A DNA stretch of 64,000 bases from Kribbella soli (GCF_004331345.1 NZ_SJJZ01000002.1:1240001-1304000), one strand, 5' to 3'; positions 18,773-27,593 are shown, numbered from the stretch's first letter. Numbers and translations: made by a program. The notes: a model not told the origin generated them from the sequence alone.

Positions 18773-20791
18773 CTACAGCACTCTGTTGAGCAGGTCGTAG
18801 AAGCTGTTCGCCAGGATCAGCTCGTACGGGTCGCCGAGTAGTGCTCCGAGTTCGGCCATGTCGGACGGCGTCCAGGACCAGGCACCGATCCCACCGGAGA
18901 TGAACAGCGGGCTCGCACCGTCCCAGTTGGCGATCCGCTGGTCGAGCGCGGCCTTGAACTCGGCAGCCTTACCGGGTGCACCCCACTGTCCGGTGATCGG
19001 CAGACCGCCTTGGCGGACGGTGAGCGGGTCTCCGTCCCAGGTCTGCATGATGCCCTTCGTCGGCGTGTACTCGGCGTACCCTCCGGCGATCTCCGGCGAC
19101 AGCAGGATCCACTTGTCGTCCTGGCGGCTGCTGTACGCGTACACGACGTCGAGCCCGGTACGGCGCATGAAGCCGCCGGTCATCTTCAGGTACTCGGTCA
19201 GCTCGGCGGGCTTCCACGAACCCGGGTACGTGTAACCGCCGCCGGACGGGCCGCAGACCAGGAGGTCGTTGGAGCTCGCGGTGCGCTGGAAGTAGCTGTA
19301 GATACCGGGGCCGGTTTCGGCGAGCAGCGGGCTGATGGTCCAGTTGGTCGGCACCTGCCCGCGTTTCGGGTCGTCCCAGATCTCGCGCAGCCGGCGCTGG
19401 CAGTACTGGATGTTGTCGCCTTCACCGAAGGTCAGGGTCAGGTAGACCTTGTTCTTCGGCTTGTCGATCCGGCGTACCGGCCGGGGCTTGTCGGAGATCG
19501 GTGCGGTGAAGCCGGCGTGCACGGTGCCGTTCATGTAGAAGTCGGCCGCGACCACGGGCGAACCGCCCTTGCTCGCGAGATCGACGCCGTCCCACTCACC
19601 GGAGACGTCGTTCGCGAACCAGCCCATGTACGGCGCCAGCGTCGGGTACTTCGCGTAGTGCTCGATGAGCAGGTCGCCCGTCGCGCCACCCGGTGGTAGC
19701 CAGCTCACCAGGGCCTTGGTGGCCACCACGTAGTCGCGGAAGTACGCGAACGGTTCGATGCGGGTCGGCGACGTGTCGGTCGCGGAGACCAGGTACTGGT
19801 TCCACATCTCCACGGTCACGACGAGGGACGTCGTACCGGCTGGTGGTTCGAAGCGGTAGATCCAGTAGTTGCCGCCGTCGGCGAAGCGGTTGTTCTCACC
19901 GCCGATCGAGGAGTGCGAGCCGTCGAACAGGTACGGCGCTTCCTCCGGTGTGTTGGGGAGGAAGTGGGCGATCTCGGTGCCGTTGGCCTTGACGGAGACC
20001 GACAGCACCGAAGCACCCCAGCCGTCGTCGGTGAACGAGTCCGCGAACCGGACGTACACGGCCTCCTTGCCGAGCTTCGGCGAGACGTCCAGGTCGTACG
20101 TACCGCGGTTCGACGAGTCGCGGATCTGCTGTGTTTCGCGGGCGATCTCCTGCCACTGGACGCCCTCGACGTCGACCACGCGGGTCGGCGGCAGGCCGGC
20201 GAGCAGCTTGTGGGTGACCTTGGGGAACAGGTTGTCCAGCTGCCACCGATACGTCTTCACGCGGTCGTCGTCGAACATCCCGCGCAGGTCCTTCACGATC
20301 TTCAGACCGTGTGCCTTGGCCTGATCCGCGTCGGCGACGACCGCGTTCTCGAGTCCGGCGAGCGTCGTCGCCACGTTCAGCGAGTCCGGTACGGCGGGGT
20401 CGTGCACGATCGCGCCGCGGATCCGGCCGCGGTACTTCGCGACCAGGTCCAGCGGGTTCTTGTACAGCTTGGTCGGCAGGTGCATGTCGGCCAGCCATTT
20501 GGCGTCCGGCACGCTCACCGTGCCGGTGTCGTACAGGAAGTACAACTCGGGCTCAGTACGGTTGACGATGCCTTGCAACGTTGTCAGCAGGGTCTGGTCT
20601 CCCCCGCTGAGCTTGCTCACATCGCCGTAATCCAGGTGTCTCGGGCGGTTGAACACCGGCAGCAGCCGAGCGGGGCTGCCGGACGTCGATGAAACCGCAG
20701 CCTGCGCTGTCGACAAGAAGCCCGGAACTACTCCGAGCCCACCCACCGTCACCGCACCGCTGCCCGCCAGGAACGCACGTCTCGAAACCAT
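18773..20791 (-). CDS. Tat-exported GxGYxYP domain protein (putative glycoside hydrolase)
   Basis: 672 residues. ATG at 20791 is chosen because AGGGAG lies 9 nt upstream; the in-frame GTG at 20800 would touch it. The N-terminus MVSRRAFLAGSGAVTVGG is a twin-arginine signal ending near AQA. The family signature GGGYTYPGSW (GxGYxYP) is about residue 500. The middle has a beta-sandwich-like part (YVRFADSFTDDGWGASVL, YWIYRFEPPAGTTSLVVTV). GxGYxYP proteins occur in polysaccharide loci and are predicted hydrolases, but no activity is proven. A TTGACATC-GATGTCAA palindrome in front implies sugar-type repression. Confidence 0.85.
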   Translation of the reverse strand: MVSRRAFLAGSGAVTVGGLGVVPGFLSTAQAAVSSTSGSPARLLPVFNRPRHLDYGDVSKLSGGDQTLLTTLQGIVNRTEPELYFLYDTGTVSVPDAKWLADMHLPTKLYKNPLDLVAKYRGRIRGAIVHDPAVPDSLNVATTLAGLENAVVADADQAKAHGLKIVKDLRGMFDDDRVKTYRWQLDNLFPKVTHKLLAGLPPTRVVDVEGVQWQEIARETQQIRDSSNRGTYDLDVSPKLGKEAVYVRFADSFTDDGWGASVLSVSVKANGTEIAHFLPNTPEEAPYLFDGSHSSIGGENNRFADGGNYWIYRFEPPAGTTSLVVTVEMWNQYLVSATDTSPTRIEPFAYFRDYVVATKALVSWLPPGGATGDLLIEHYAKYPTLAPYMGWFANDVSGEWDGVDLASKGGSPVVAADFYMNGTVHAGFTAPISDKPRPVRRIDKPKNKVYLTLTFGEGDNIQYCQRRLREIWDDPKRGQVPTNWTISPLLAETGPGIYSYFQRTASSNDLLVCGPSGGGYTYPGSWKPAELTEYLKMTGGFMRRTGLDVVYAYSSRQDDKWILLSPEIAGGYAEYTPTKGIMQTWDGDPLTVRQGGLPITGQWGAPGKAAEFKAALDQRIANWDGASPLFISGGIGAWSWTPSDMAELGALLGDPYELILANSFYDLLNRVL

Positions 20792-20809
20792 CGCGACCAC
20801 TCCCTGAGG

Positions 20810-20825
20810 TTGACATCGATGTCAA
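20810..20825. promoter_or_regulatory. Perfect 16-bp palindromic operator, LacI-type
   Basis: TTGACATCGATGTCAA is its own reverse complement with a central CG, the layout of LacI-family operators. It starts 19 bp upstream of the GxGYxYP ATG and lies just downstream of a plausible promoter, so a bound repressor would block initiation. The regulator is not adjacent; the LacI gene in this window has a different-looking site. Confidence 0.7.
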
Positions 20826-20835
20826 ATCAGCCCGG

Positions 20836-20864
20836 AATCTAGCAACGCCAAGAGAGCGTGTACA
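20836..20864 (-). promoter_or_regulatory. Putative promoter of the GxGYxYP gene
   Basis: On the minus strand TGTACA (20864-20859) and TAGATT (20841-20836) are separated by 17 bp. The -35 matches TTGACA at four of six positions and the -10 fits TANNNT. The palindrome at 20810-20825 lies at about the expected transcription start. Confidence 0.45.
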
Positions 20865-21147
20865 TAGCTCGTTACAACGTTGGCCCGATTTCTTGGAATC
20901 GTTTCCGCAGGACGCGCTCGAGGACTCGAGACAGGCGACCGGGTCTGTGAACAGGCAATAGCGGCTCTTCTGTCCGATGTGTGGGTGAACTGCGAGGCCG
21001 TGAGACAGGTTCTGGTGGGCTCGTACCTGGTATTCCCTGTCCGCAGCACCCGAAAGGTGTCTCTTCCCCCGGCAACCGGCTGACCGCGCTCACGAGTAAC
21101 CGCAGTCCGCCGGAGACGGCAAGTTGACCCAGGAGACCGACCGTCGG
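20865..21147. other. Intergenic stretch without recognisable gene
   Basis: The gap between the GxGYxYP gene promoter and the stop of the 21148-21675 gene. Reading frames here are short, have mixed codon use and no ribosome sites. No hairpin or repeat of note was seen. Confidence 0.5.
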
Positions 21148-21675
21148 TCAGGGCGTGGGTGGCTTGGGACGGCGGAATCGTAAGCGGAAGTTGGCGTCGT
21201 ACTCGAGTTTTGTGTAGCCGGCGGAGTGGACGCCGACGGCGAAGAAACCGACCAGGAGGAACGTGATGCCGGCGATCGTCGAGATGTGCCAGAAGGCCGC
21301 GGTGAGGCCGACGAACGCGGACCCTTCCGCGGCCGCCTTGGCCACGCTGACAAGGCGGGACCTGGTCGCCTGGCGGCGGAACGTCTCCTGCCGGTTCAGC
21401 ACCAGGAGCGCCGCCAGCAGCGGGATCGAGACCGCGAACGCGACCACGCAGATCGTCGCGGTCAGATCCAGCGGCGACGTGGTCAGGAACGGTTGGACGA
21501 CCACCAGTCCGGCGGCGGACAGTCCGCCGTAGATCAGGTTCGACTGCCGGATCTCCTCCTCCTGAACCGCCGGGTCAGCCTTCGCGTCCTCCGCCTCCGA
21601 CTCGATCAGCTCAGCTTGCGCCACGGCTGCCTCGCGAGCCGCCTGCTCGACCAGGAGGTCCTCGTCCTCGTTCAT
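21148..21675 (-). CDS. Four-helix membrane protein, function unknown
   Basis: 175 residues when started at ATG 21675, which has GGAAG about 9 nt upstream. An acidic helical N-terminus (EDEDLLVEQAAREAAVAQAE) precedes hydrophobic segments NLIYGGLSAAGLVVVQPFL, TATICVVAFAVSIPLLAALL, a third weak one and ISTIAGITFLLVGFFAVGV. The C-terminus is basic and Pro-rich. No family recognised. The longer upstream frame runs through the neighbouring DUF1990 gene and is not used. Confidence 0.65.
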   Translation of the reverse strand: MNEDEDLLVEQAAREAAVAQAELIESEAEDAKADPAVQEEEIRQSNLIYGGLSAAGLVVVQPFLTTSPLDLTATICVVAFAVSIPLLAALLVLNRQETFRRQATRSRLVSVAKAAAEGSAFVGLTAAFWHISTIAGITFLLVGFFAVGVHSAGYTKLEYDANFRLRFRRPKPPTP

Positions 21676-21703
21676 GCGCACATCTTCCCGGAGCCGCGGG
21701 CCG

Positions 21704-22225
21704 TCACGACACCAAGGCTCTTTGGTAGCGGCGGCGATACCAGCGTTGGGCAACCAGAACTGCCGGAAAAGCCAACCGCCACGCACCCCGGCCCGGCCGT
21801 GTCATGGACCGTATCGTCAGCCACACCGCCCCGTCGGGTGAACGGTGCACGACGAACGCTTCCTCACCCGAGACGGGGTGACCTTGGCGCGTGCCGTAAG
21901 CAAAGCCACGTCGGTCAGGACGAGCGACCACAGCGACAACCCGAACCGGCTCTCTCAGCGTGCACGGTCCGAGCGCTGCGAGCAGCGTGTAGTCCTGGTC
22001 CTCCCGAACTGCCGGTTCGCCACCGATAGAGGGCTGGACGGAGAATCCGCTGCGAGTCTTGATGGTCCACCGCCCCATCGCGGCCGCCGCGACGTCCCAG
22101 CACTCCACGCCCTGTCCGATGCAGGTCGTCCGCTCAAAGCGTCGATACCCGACCGGCGCAGCTGTCCACACGCGGTCAGAAACGCACGTCGCCCCCACGG
22201 CCGAGTACGTCATGTCCGTCGTCAC
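21704..22225 (-). CDS. DUF1990 family protein
   Basis: 173 residues. The block ECWDVAAAAMGRWTIKTRSG and the terminal PGRGAWRLAFPAVLVAQRWY are diagnostic of DUF1990, a family of about 170-220 residues with unknown function found across actinobacteria and plants. Family members resemble lipid- or hydrophobic-ligand-binding folds, but no activity is shown. It is divergent from the methyltransferase pseudogene to its right, 58 bp away. Confidence 0.85.
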   Translation of the reverse strand: MTTDMTYSAVGATCVSDRVWTAAPVGYRRFERTTCIGQGVECWDVAAAAMGRWTIKTRSGFSVQPSIGGEPAVREDQDYTLLAALGPCTLREPVRVVAVVARPDRRGFAYGTRQGHPVSGEEAFVVHRSPDGAVWLTIRSMTRPGRGAWRLAFPAVLVAQRWYRRRYQRALVS

Positions 22226-22283
22226 AACCCCATTGTGTGCAAATTCAGTGGTTGGCCGGAGTACGGCGGGACATAGTAAGCGG

Positions 22284-23023
22284 GTGCGGTACTACTACGC
22301 CGAGCACCAGGCGGCCTACGAGCGGCTCGAGCGGGAAGGGCTGACGCAGTGGAACGACCTGTTCGAGGACGATCGCACCGATGACTTCGACGCTTTCCCG
22401 AACCGATCTTTCCTCGAGCACGCACTCCCCCAACTCCCGGAGTCGGCCGACGTACTGGAATACGGCTGCGGCACCGGCGCCGCGGCGTGCTTCCTGGCCG
22501 CACGAGGGTTCCGCGTCGACGCGATCGACCTGATCCCGGAAGCGATCACCCTCGCCCGCCGGTTCGCGCGACAACGAGGCGTGACCGTCAACTTCAGCGT
22601 GCAGGACGTGTGCGCAATGCCTGCCGGGAGCAAGCAGTACGACGTGATTGTCGACAGCTACTGCCTCCAGTCGATCGTCACGGACCCGACCGCGCCAACG
22701 TCCTCGCCGCCGTACGCGACCGCCTGAAACCCAACGGCCACTACATCCTCTCGACAGCCATGTACGACCCGGACCGCGTCTACGACGACCACTTCCGGTA
22801 CGACGCCACCACCGGCATCTGCTACGAGAGATCCACCGAAACAGCTCCCGACGCAGTCGAACTCGACAACACCTGGTACCTCCCCCACCGCCGCCACCTG
22901 CGTCCGGACGCGCTCCGTGCCGAGCTGGAGCGGGCCGGGCTGCGCGTCATCTCACAGGACGGCGGCAACGTCATCTCAGTCGGAGCGTTCCGACCAGGAG
23001 CGCACCAAGAGACCACGCGGTGA
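22284..23023 (+). pseudogene. Class I SAM-dependent methyltransferase with a one-base frameshift
   Basis: Two frames together encode one methyltransferase. Frame 1 (from GTG 22284) contains the SAM-binding motif ADVLEYGCGTGAAACFLA and runs to DSYCLQSIVTD; it then stops at 22727. Frame 2 continues in register as DRANVLAAVRDRLKPNGHYI and ends with RVISQDGGNVISVGAF at 23023. The shift falls at about 22685-22687, where one base is missing in the run GACCCGACC. Before the shift both the Rossmann core and the helix after it look normal, so the loss is recent, or it is a sequencing error in a C run. The 3' end overlaps the convergent ABC permease gene by 53 bp. Confidence 0.78.
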
Positions 23024-23567
23024 GTACAGGAAGACCTGCCGTCATCGGAGCAAGCTCTTCGACCACGTGGGGGTTTGCCACCAGTGGAGCGAGGATCGGC
23101 GGAAGATAGAGCAGGCCGAGCACGCTGCCGATGGCGACCGCGGAGTCGTGGACGACGGCGGACACTCCGACGCTGAGGACCGCGATGAGGACCAGGTACG
23201 CGACGGCGTGGCCCGCGGCACGTAGCTCGCTGCCCTCGGCAAGCGCCACCAGAGACATCGCAGTCCCGGTCACGGCAACCGCCACGGCGACTACCACTGC
23301 CTTTGCTGCCATCACGGTCGCCCGGCTGGGCACTGCAGCAAGCGTTGTGTGGATGAGGCCGGTGCTGTACTCGCCACTGACCACGAGCACGCCCAGTACT
23401 GCTACCGGCGCCTGTCCCGCGTACACACCGCTGAGCAGGACCTTGGTGCCACAGGTAGTGGCAGCCGCACACACCGCAGCGCCCAGGGCAAGAGTGACAA
23501 TCACCGTGACCAGCAGCAGCCACGCGGCGTCAGGCGTCGTACGCAACTTGGTCCACTCGGCCCTCAC
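22971..23567 (-). CDS. ABC-2 type exporter permease (short subunit)
   Basis: 198 residues, starting at GTG 23567, which overlaps the upstream permease stop as GTGA. It starts VRAEWTKLRTTPDAAWLL, the usual opening of ABC-2 permeases of the antibiotic-exporter type, and has five to six membrane helices (AWLLLVTVIVTLALGAAVCA, VAVLGVLVVSGEY, AAKAVVVAVAVAVTGTAMSL, AVAYLVLIAVLSVGVSAVV). EYSTGLIHTTLAAVP is a common cytoplasmic loop of the family. It is the last gene of the ATPase-permease-permease operon. Confidence 0.85.
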   Translation of the reverse strand: MRAEWTKLRTTPDAAWLLLVTVIVTLALGAAVCAAATTCGTKVLLSGVYAGQAPVAVLGVLVVSGEYSTGLIHTTLAAVPSRATVMAAKAVVVAVAVAVTGTAMSLVALAEGSELRAAGHAVAYLVLIAVLSVGVSAVVHDSAVAIGSVLGLLYLPPILAPLVANPHVVEELAPMTAGLPVLTAWSLGALLVGTLRLR

Positions 23568-24904
23568 ACATCCCTCCGGCGCAGTAATACGGCGGCAACC
23601 GTCAGAGCGACCGCGGTGTATCCACACAGCACCGCCAGACCAGCCCACGGTGCTAGCGGGTAATAGCCATTCGCCGGCGTGTAGACGCTGTCGACCTGCG
23701 GGTAGCGAGTCAACGTCTGCTGTACGGCGAATGCAGCGGCCGGAGTCACCCGTGTCATCCACTGCGCCAGCGACGGCGGCAGGAACGGCGTGAGCGCCAG
23801 GAGGTACGGCAGAACGGTCACAACGACCACGGTGGTGACGGCTGTCGCACTGCGCCGCAGAATGACGCCAACGCTCAACGCCAGAACAGCCGTGCTGGCT
23901 AGTACTGCCGCCGTACCCACCTCAGCCCGGAGCAGTACCAGCGGACCAGCTGGAAACACGTAAGCACCGAGGCTGCGAACTACCCGCAACCACAGCGGTA
24001 CTGCGAGCGCAGTGGCTATGAGAGCAGCTGCGAACGTCGCACCGGCAAGCACCACGGCCTTCGCCAGCAGCATGCGGACCCGGCCGGTGCCGGCGCTCAA
24101 GCTGAGCCTTATCACCCCGTACCGGTACTCCGTGGTGACCATCAGGGTGCCCACGACAACGATCACGATCAGCGCCGGGAAGGTACCGAAGAGCAGGTCG
24201 CCGGCGGCAGCTCCCACTGGTACGTCGCTGCGGGTCGCCGGCCCGAGATCGCCGCGACCCGTCATGGTGAAGCCTGCACCTGAAGAGACCACGCTCCCGG
24301 CCCACTCAGCGACCGGCCAAGCGCCAGCCAGCTCCGGGCTGCTGAACACCGCGGTCGCAGTGTCGTCGGCGATGCCGATCCCCCTGATCCGAGACGGGCA
24401 GGCAACGAACAGCCCTGCCTGCACGGGGCCGCTCAATTGCACCTTGTCGACCACGGTCCACCGAGCGCCGTCCGCCGACGCCTCACCGGTCACTGTGTCT
24501 CCGGAGCGCGTAAGCCGCAACCAACGCGCCGCCGGACCAGCCTTGTCGTACAGGTAGTCGTGCTGCATCCGTACGCCGTGCCCGCCGGTGACCATGATCG
24601 CCGCGTACCGCGACCCTGCCCTCATCAGCAGCCCGGCCTTCGCCCACGGCCCGCCCTGCTCGGAGGACAGCTTGCTGACGGCAACGGTGATCTGACCGTC
24701 CCCTGCCAACGGCCGGTGCACGAAGGAGTAGGAGTTGTTGACCGGCTGGCCGTCCGGCCCTGTCACAGAAGACGTCTTGTCACCCGGCCCGCCGCCGAGA
24801 CCAGTCAGAGGGAACAGCAGGATCAGCAGCGCCGCCCCGACAACGCCCCGCACCCAGCCAGGCACGGACCGGAACTTGGTGAACTCCGCCCGCAACAGGT
24901 TCAC
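23564..24904 (-). CDS. ABC-2 type permease with inserted extracellular beta-sandwich domain
   Basis: 446 residues. It opens with NLLRAEFTKFRSVPGWVRG and a first membrane helix (about 18-38). Residues about 45-205 then form a large soluble region on the outer side with DUF1349/concanavalin-like features (PWAKAGLLMRAGSRYAAIMV, GARWTVVDKVQLSGPVQAGL). The remaining helices follow: PALIVIVVVGTLMVTTEY, AVVLAGATFAAALIATALAV and others, with the family loop EYRYGVIRLSLSAG. A lectin-like insert in the first loop is not typical of ABC-2 permeases and could bind a glycan or a cell-envelope-active compound. It is coupled to the ATPase gene by a 4-nt overlap. Confidence 0.8.
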   Translation of the reverse strand: MNLLRAEFTKFRSVPGWVRGVVGAALLILLFPLTGLGGGPGDKTSSVTGPDGQPVNNSYSFVHRPLAGDGQITVAVSKLSSEQGGPWAKAGLLMRAGSRYAAIMVTGGHGVRMQHDYLYDKAGPAARWLRLTRSGDTVTGEASADGARWTVVDKVQLSGPVQAGLFVACPSRIRGIGIADDTATAVFSSPELAGAWPVAEWAGSVVSSGAGFTMTGRGDLGPATRSDVPVGAAAGDLLFGTFPALIVIVVVGTLMVTTEYRYGVIRLSLSAGTGRVRMLLAKAVVLAGATFAAALIATALAVPLWLRVVRSLGAYVFPAGPLVLLRAEVGTAAVLASTAVLALSVGVILRRSATAVTTVVVVTVLPYLLALTPFLPPSLAQWMTRVTPAAAFAVQQTLTRYPQVDSVYTPANGYYPLAPWAGLAVLCGYTAVALTVAAVLLRRRDV

Positions 24905-25809
24905 GCCGGCGCTCCCCGGTACTCGACTGCCTCGCCGGTCAGGTCCAGGTACGCCTCTTCCAGCGTCGCCCGGTGTGGCGTGAGCTCGGAGAAGGGTAGG
25001 CCGTTGGCCGTCAGCACAGCCACGATCTGCTCGGCCGCAAGACGCCGTACGACGAGTCCGTCGGCCTCCACCACTTGGCCGCCTGCAGCTGTGAGTGCTG
25101 CGGCGACCGGCTCAGGTGTGCTGGTACGCAGCCGCACCCGATCACCCGAGACCGCCGCGATCAGCTCGGCGACACTGCTGTCAGCAATCACCCGGCCGCG
25201 ACCTACAACAACCACGTGCTGGGCCATGTCCTGTAGCTCGCTCATCAGGTGGCTGGACACCAGTACGGCCCGCCCCTGCTCGGCCAGAGAGCGCAGGAAG
25301 CGACGCAGCCACACGATGCCTTCGGGGTCCATGCCGTTGAACGGCTCGTCCAGCATGATCGTGGGTGGATCACCCAGCAACGCAGCCGCGATACCGAGCC
25401 GTTGCCGCATGCCCAGCGAGTAGCCGCCGGCGGTACGGCGACTTGCGGACGCCAGCCCCACCTGCTCGATCACCTCGTCGACGCGACGCGTGCCAAGGCC
25501 CTGTGTCTGTGCCAGCCACAGGAGGTGGTTGCGGCCGCTTCGGGCCGGGTGCAGAGCCGATGCATCCAGCAACGAGCCAAGCGAACGCAGTGGGTGCCTC
25601 AGCGACCGGTATGGCCGGCCACAGACCAGTGCGTGTCCCGCATCGGCAGTCTGCAGCCCCAGGATGATCCGCATGGTCGTGGACTTCCCGGCGCCGTTCG
25701 GCCCGACGAACCCGGTCACCCGCCCGGGCCGTGCCGTGAACGTCATCCCGTCCAGCGCCGTCGTCCCGCCGTACAACTTCCGCAACTCCGCGACCTCGAT
25801 CGATGTCAT
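24901..25809 (-). CDS. ABC transporter ATP-binding protein, drug/peptide exporter type
   Basis: 302 residues. Walker A GPNGAGKST, Q-loop region, the signature YSLGMRQRLGIA, Walker B IMLDEPFNGMDPEG and the switch His in SSHLMSEL are all present, followed by a C-terminal domain of about 90 residues seen in DrrA/CcmA-like ATPases. It would energise the two permeases encoded next. It is divergent from a response regulator gene, so the exporter is likely under control of that two-component system. Confidence 0.92.
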   Translation of the reverse strand: MTSIEVAELRKLYGGTTALDGMTFTARPGRVTGFVGPNGAGKSTTMRIILGLQTADAGHALVCGRPYRSLRHPLRSLGSLLDASALHPARSGRNHLLWLAQTQGLGTRRVDEVIEQVGLASASRRTAGGYSLGMRQRLGIAAALLGDPPTIMLDEPFNGMDPEGIVWLRRFLRSLAEQGRAVLVSSHLMSELQDMAQHVVVVGRGRVIADSSVAELIAAVSGDRVRLRTSTPEPVAAALTAAGGQVVEADGLVVRRLAAEQIVAVLTANGLPFSELTPHRATLEEAYLDLTGEAVEYRGAPA

Positions 25810-25920
25810 GGCATGGTTTGTACGCGGACCGCGGTGACGCCTCGGTGCGCTCGGCTGTCACCTGGTTGTCACCAGCCGCCTGGCATCGTGGACCGCCGTA
25901 CCTCGAGAGGAGCTGGGCAG

Positions 25921-26583
25921 ATGAGAGTGCTGGTGGTTGAGGATCACCAGACGCTGAACCGGCTGATCGCCACCGGCCTGCGCCGCGAGGCGATGGCTGT
26001 CGACACGGCTCTCGACGGCCGGGACGCGCTGGAGCGGCTGGCCGTCACGCGGTACGACGTCGTAGTCCTGGATCGCGATCTGCCCGAGGTGCACGGCGAC
26101 GAGGTCTGCCGGCGGATCGTGGCAGGCGGAGCGGCCGAGCGGGTGCTGATGCTGACCGCGGCCGGGACGGTGCGCGATCGGGTCGAGGGGCTCGGCCTGG
26201 GCGCCGACGACTACCTGCCGAAGCCGTTCGATCTCGCGGAGCTGGTGGCCCGCGTACGGGCTCTGGGACGGCGGTCCGCGCCGGCACTGCCGCCCGTCCT
26301 GGACAACGGCGATCTGAGTCTGGATCCGAACCGCCGGGTCGCGTTCCGGGCCGGACGGCGGCTGGAGCTCAGCCCGAAGGAGTTCGCGGTCCTCGAACAC
26401 CTGCTCGCCGCCGGCGGTCGCGCCGTACCGGCCGAAGAGCTGCTCGAACGCGTCTGGGACGAGGCGGCCGATCCGTTCACGACAACGGTGAAGACCACGA
26501 TCGGGCGGCTGCGCAGCAAACTCGGCGACCCGCCGGCCATCCACACCGTCCGCGAGGGCGGCTACCGGATCGACGCCCCATGA
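25921..26583 (+). CDS. OmpR/PhoB-type response regulator
   Basis: 220 residues from ATG 25921, preceded by GAGGAG. The receiver domain has the acidic pair VVEDH, phospho-acceptor Asp51 in VVVLDRDLP, Thr in MLTAAG and Lys101 in DDYLPKPF. The C-terminal winged helix shows ELSPKEFAVLEHLLAA and TVKTTIGRLRSKLGDPPAI with the wing HTVREGGYRI. Its stop overlaps the kinase start as ATGA. It is divergent from the ABC exporter, 111 bp away, so it is the probable regulator of that operon. Confidence 0.93.
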   Translation: MRVLVVEDHQTLNRLIATGLRREAMAVDTALDGRDALERLAVTRYDVVVLDRDLPEVHGDEVCRRIVAGGAAERVLMLTAAGTVRDRVEGLGLGADDYLPKPFDLAELVARVRALGRRSAPALPPVLDNGDLSLDPNRRVAFRAGRRLELSPKEFAVLEHLLAAGGRAVPAEELLERVWDEAADPFTTTVKTTIGRLRSKLGDPPAIHTVREGGYRIDAP

Positions 26584-27593
26584 CAGCCCTCCCCCGACTC
26601 CGCACCCGACTCGCGCTGCTCCACACCGCGCTCGCCTTCGTCTGCAGCGTGGTGGTGCTGGGAGTCGTGGCGCTGGGGATGTTCAACGGCAGCCTCACGA
26701 CGAGCGGGTCGACGAACAACCTCACCGCCGTACTGCGCTATGCCGCCGTCGCGCTCGTACCACTGGCAGTAGCCTCGATCGCCCTCGGCTGGATGATCGC
26801 CGGCCGGGCGCTTCGTCCGCTCGACACGATCACCCGCGCCGCGCGCAGTATGTCCGCTCAGGACCTGGAGACCCGGCTCCGCGTACCGCCGGGGTACAGC
26901 GAGTTCACCGAGCTTGCCGGCACGTTGGACGGGCTGCTGCGACGGCTGCACGAATCGTTCGCCGCACAACGGCAATTCGTCGCCAACGCGTCGCACGAGC
27001 TGCGTACGCCGCTCACCGTGCAGCGGACGCTCCTCCAACTCACGCTGGCCGACCCTGATGCGTCTGCCGACACTCTCCGATCGGCGTGCGAAGAACTGCT
27101 GGATCTCGGCCGGCAGCAAGAGCAGCTGATCGACGCGCTCCTCACCTTGGCGACCGGCTACGACGGAATCGACCAGCGGGAACGCTTCGACCTCGCCGAC
27201 CTGACGTCGCAGATCGTCCTGGAACACCAGCCGGAAGCCGAGGCCCGCGGCATCCAGCTCTGCACCGCGTTGACCCCGGCCACGATCACAGGCGACGTAC
27301 CGCTGACGGCCAGCCTGGTCACGAACCTGCTCGCCAACGCCATCCGCCACAACGTCCCCGGTGGCACCGTCGACATAGCCACCGCGGACGGCCGACTCAC
27401 CGTAACCAACACCGGCCGCACGATCCCACCCGACGAGATCAGCCGGCTGACCGAGCCGTTCCAGCGGGCACAGTCTCAAGGGCACGGCCTCGGCCTGGCC
27501 ATCATCACCGCCGTCGCGCGAGCCCACGGGGCCCAGCTGACCATCGAGCCCAACCCGGCCGGCGGCCTCCACGTCACCTACCAAGCGCGCTGA
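26580..27593 (+). CDS. Sensor histidine kinase
   Basis: 337 residues. Two membrane helices (about 11-35 and 52-76) enclose only a short outer loop of about 15 residues, so sensing probably takes place in the membrane as in intramembrane-sensing kinases linked to antibiotic exporters. HAMP follows, then the H-box ANASHELRTPL with His139, the N-box NLLANAIRHN and a G-box GHGLGLAII. The F/G1 region is compact. It pairs with the response regulator just upstream. Its 3' end overlaps the convergent GntR gene by 16 bp. Confidence 0.92.
   Translation: MTALPRLRTRLALLHTALAFVCSVVVLGVVALGMFNGSLTTSGSTNNLTAVLRYAAVALVPLAVASIALGWMIAGRALRPLDTITRAARSMSAQDLETRLRVPPGYSEFTELAGTLDGLLRRLHESFAAQRQFVANASHELRTPLTVQRTLLQLTLADPDASADTLRSACEELLDLGRQQEQLIDALLTLATGYDGIDQRERFDLADLTSQIVLEHQPEAEARGIQLCTALTPATITGDVPLTASLVTNLLANAIRHNVPGGTVDIATADGRLTVTNTGRTIPPDEISRLTEPFQRAQSQGHGLGLAIITAVARAHGAQLTIEPNPAGGLHVTYQAR

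Noticed and set aside
22680..22700. Programmed ribosomal frameshift in the methyltransferase
   Set aside because: No slippery heptamer with downstream pseudoknot is evident; a one-base indel is simpler.
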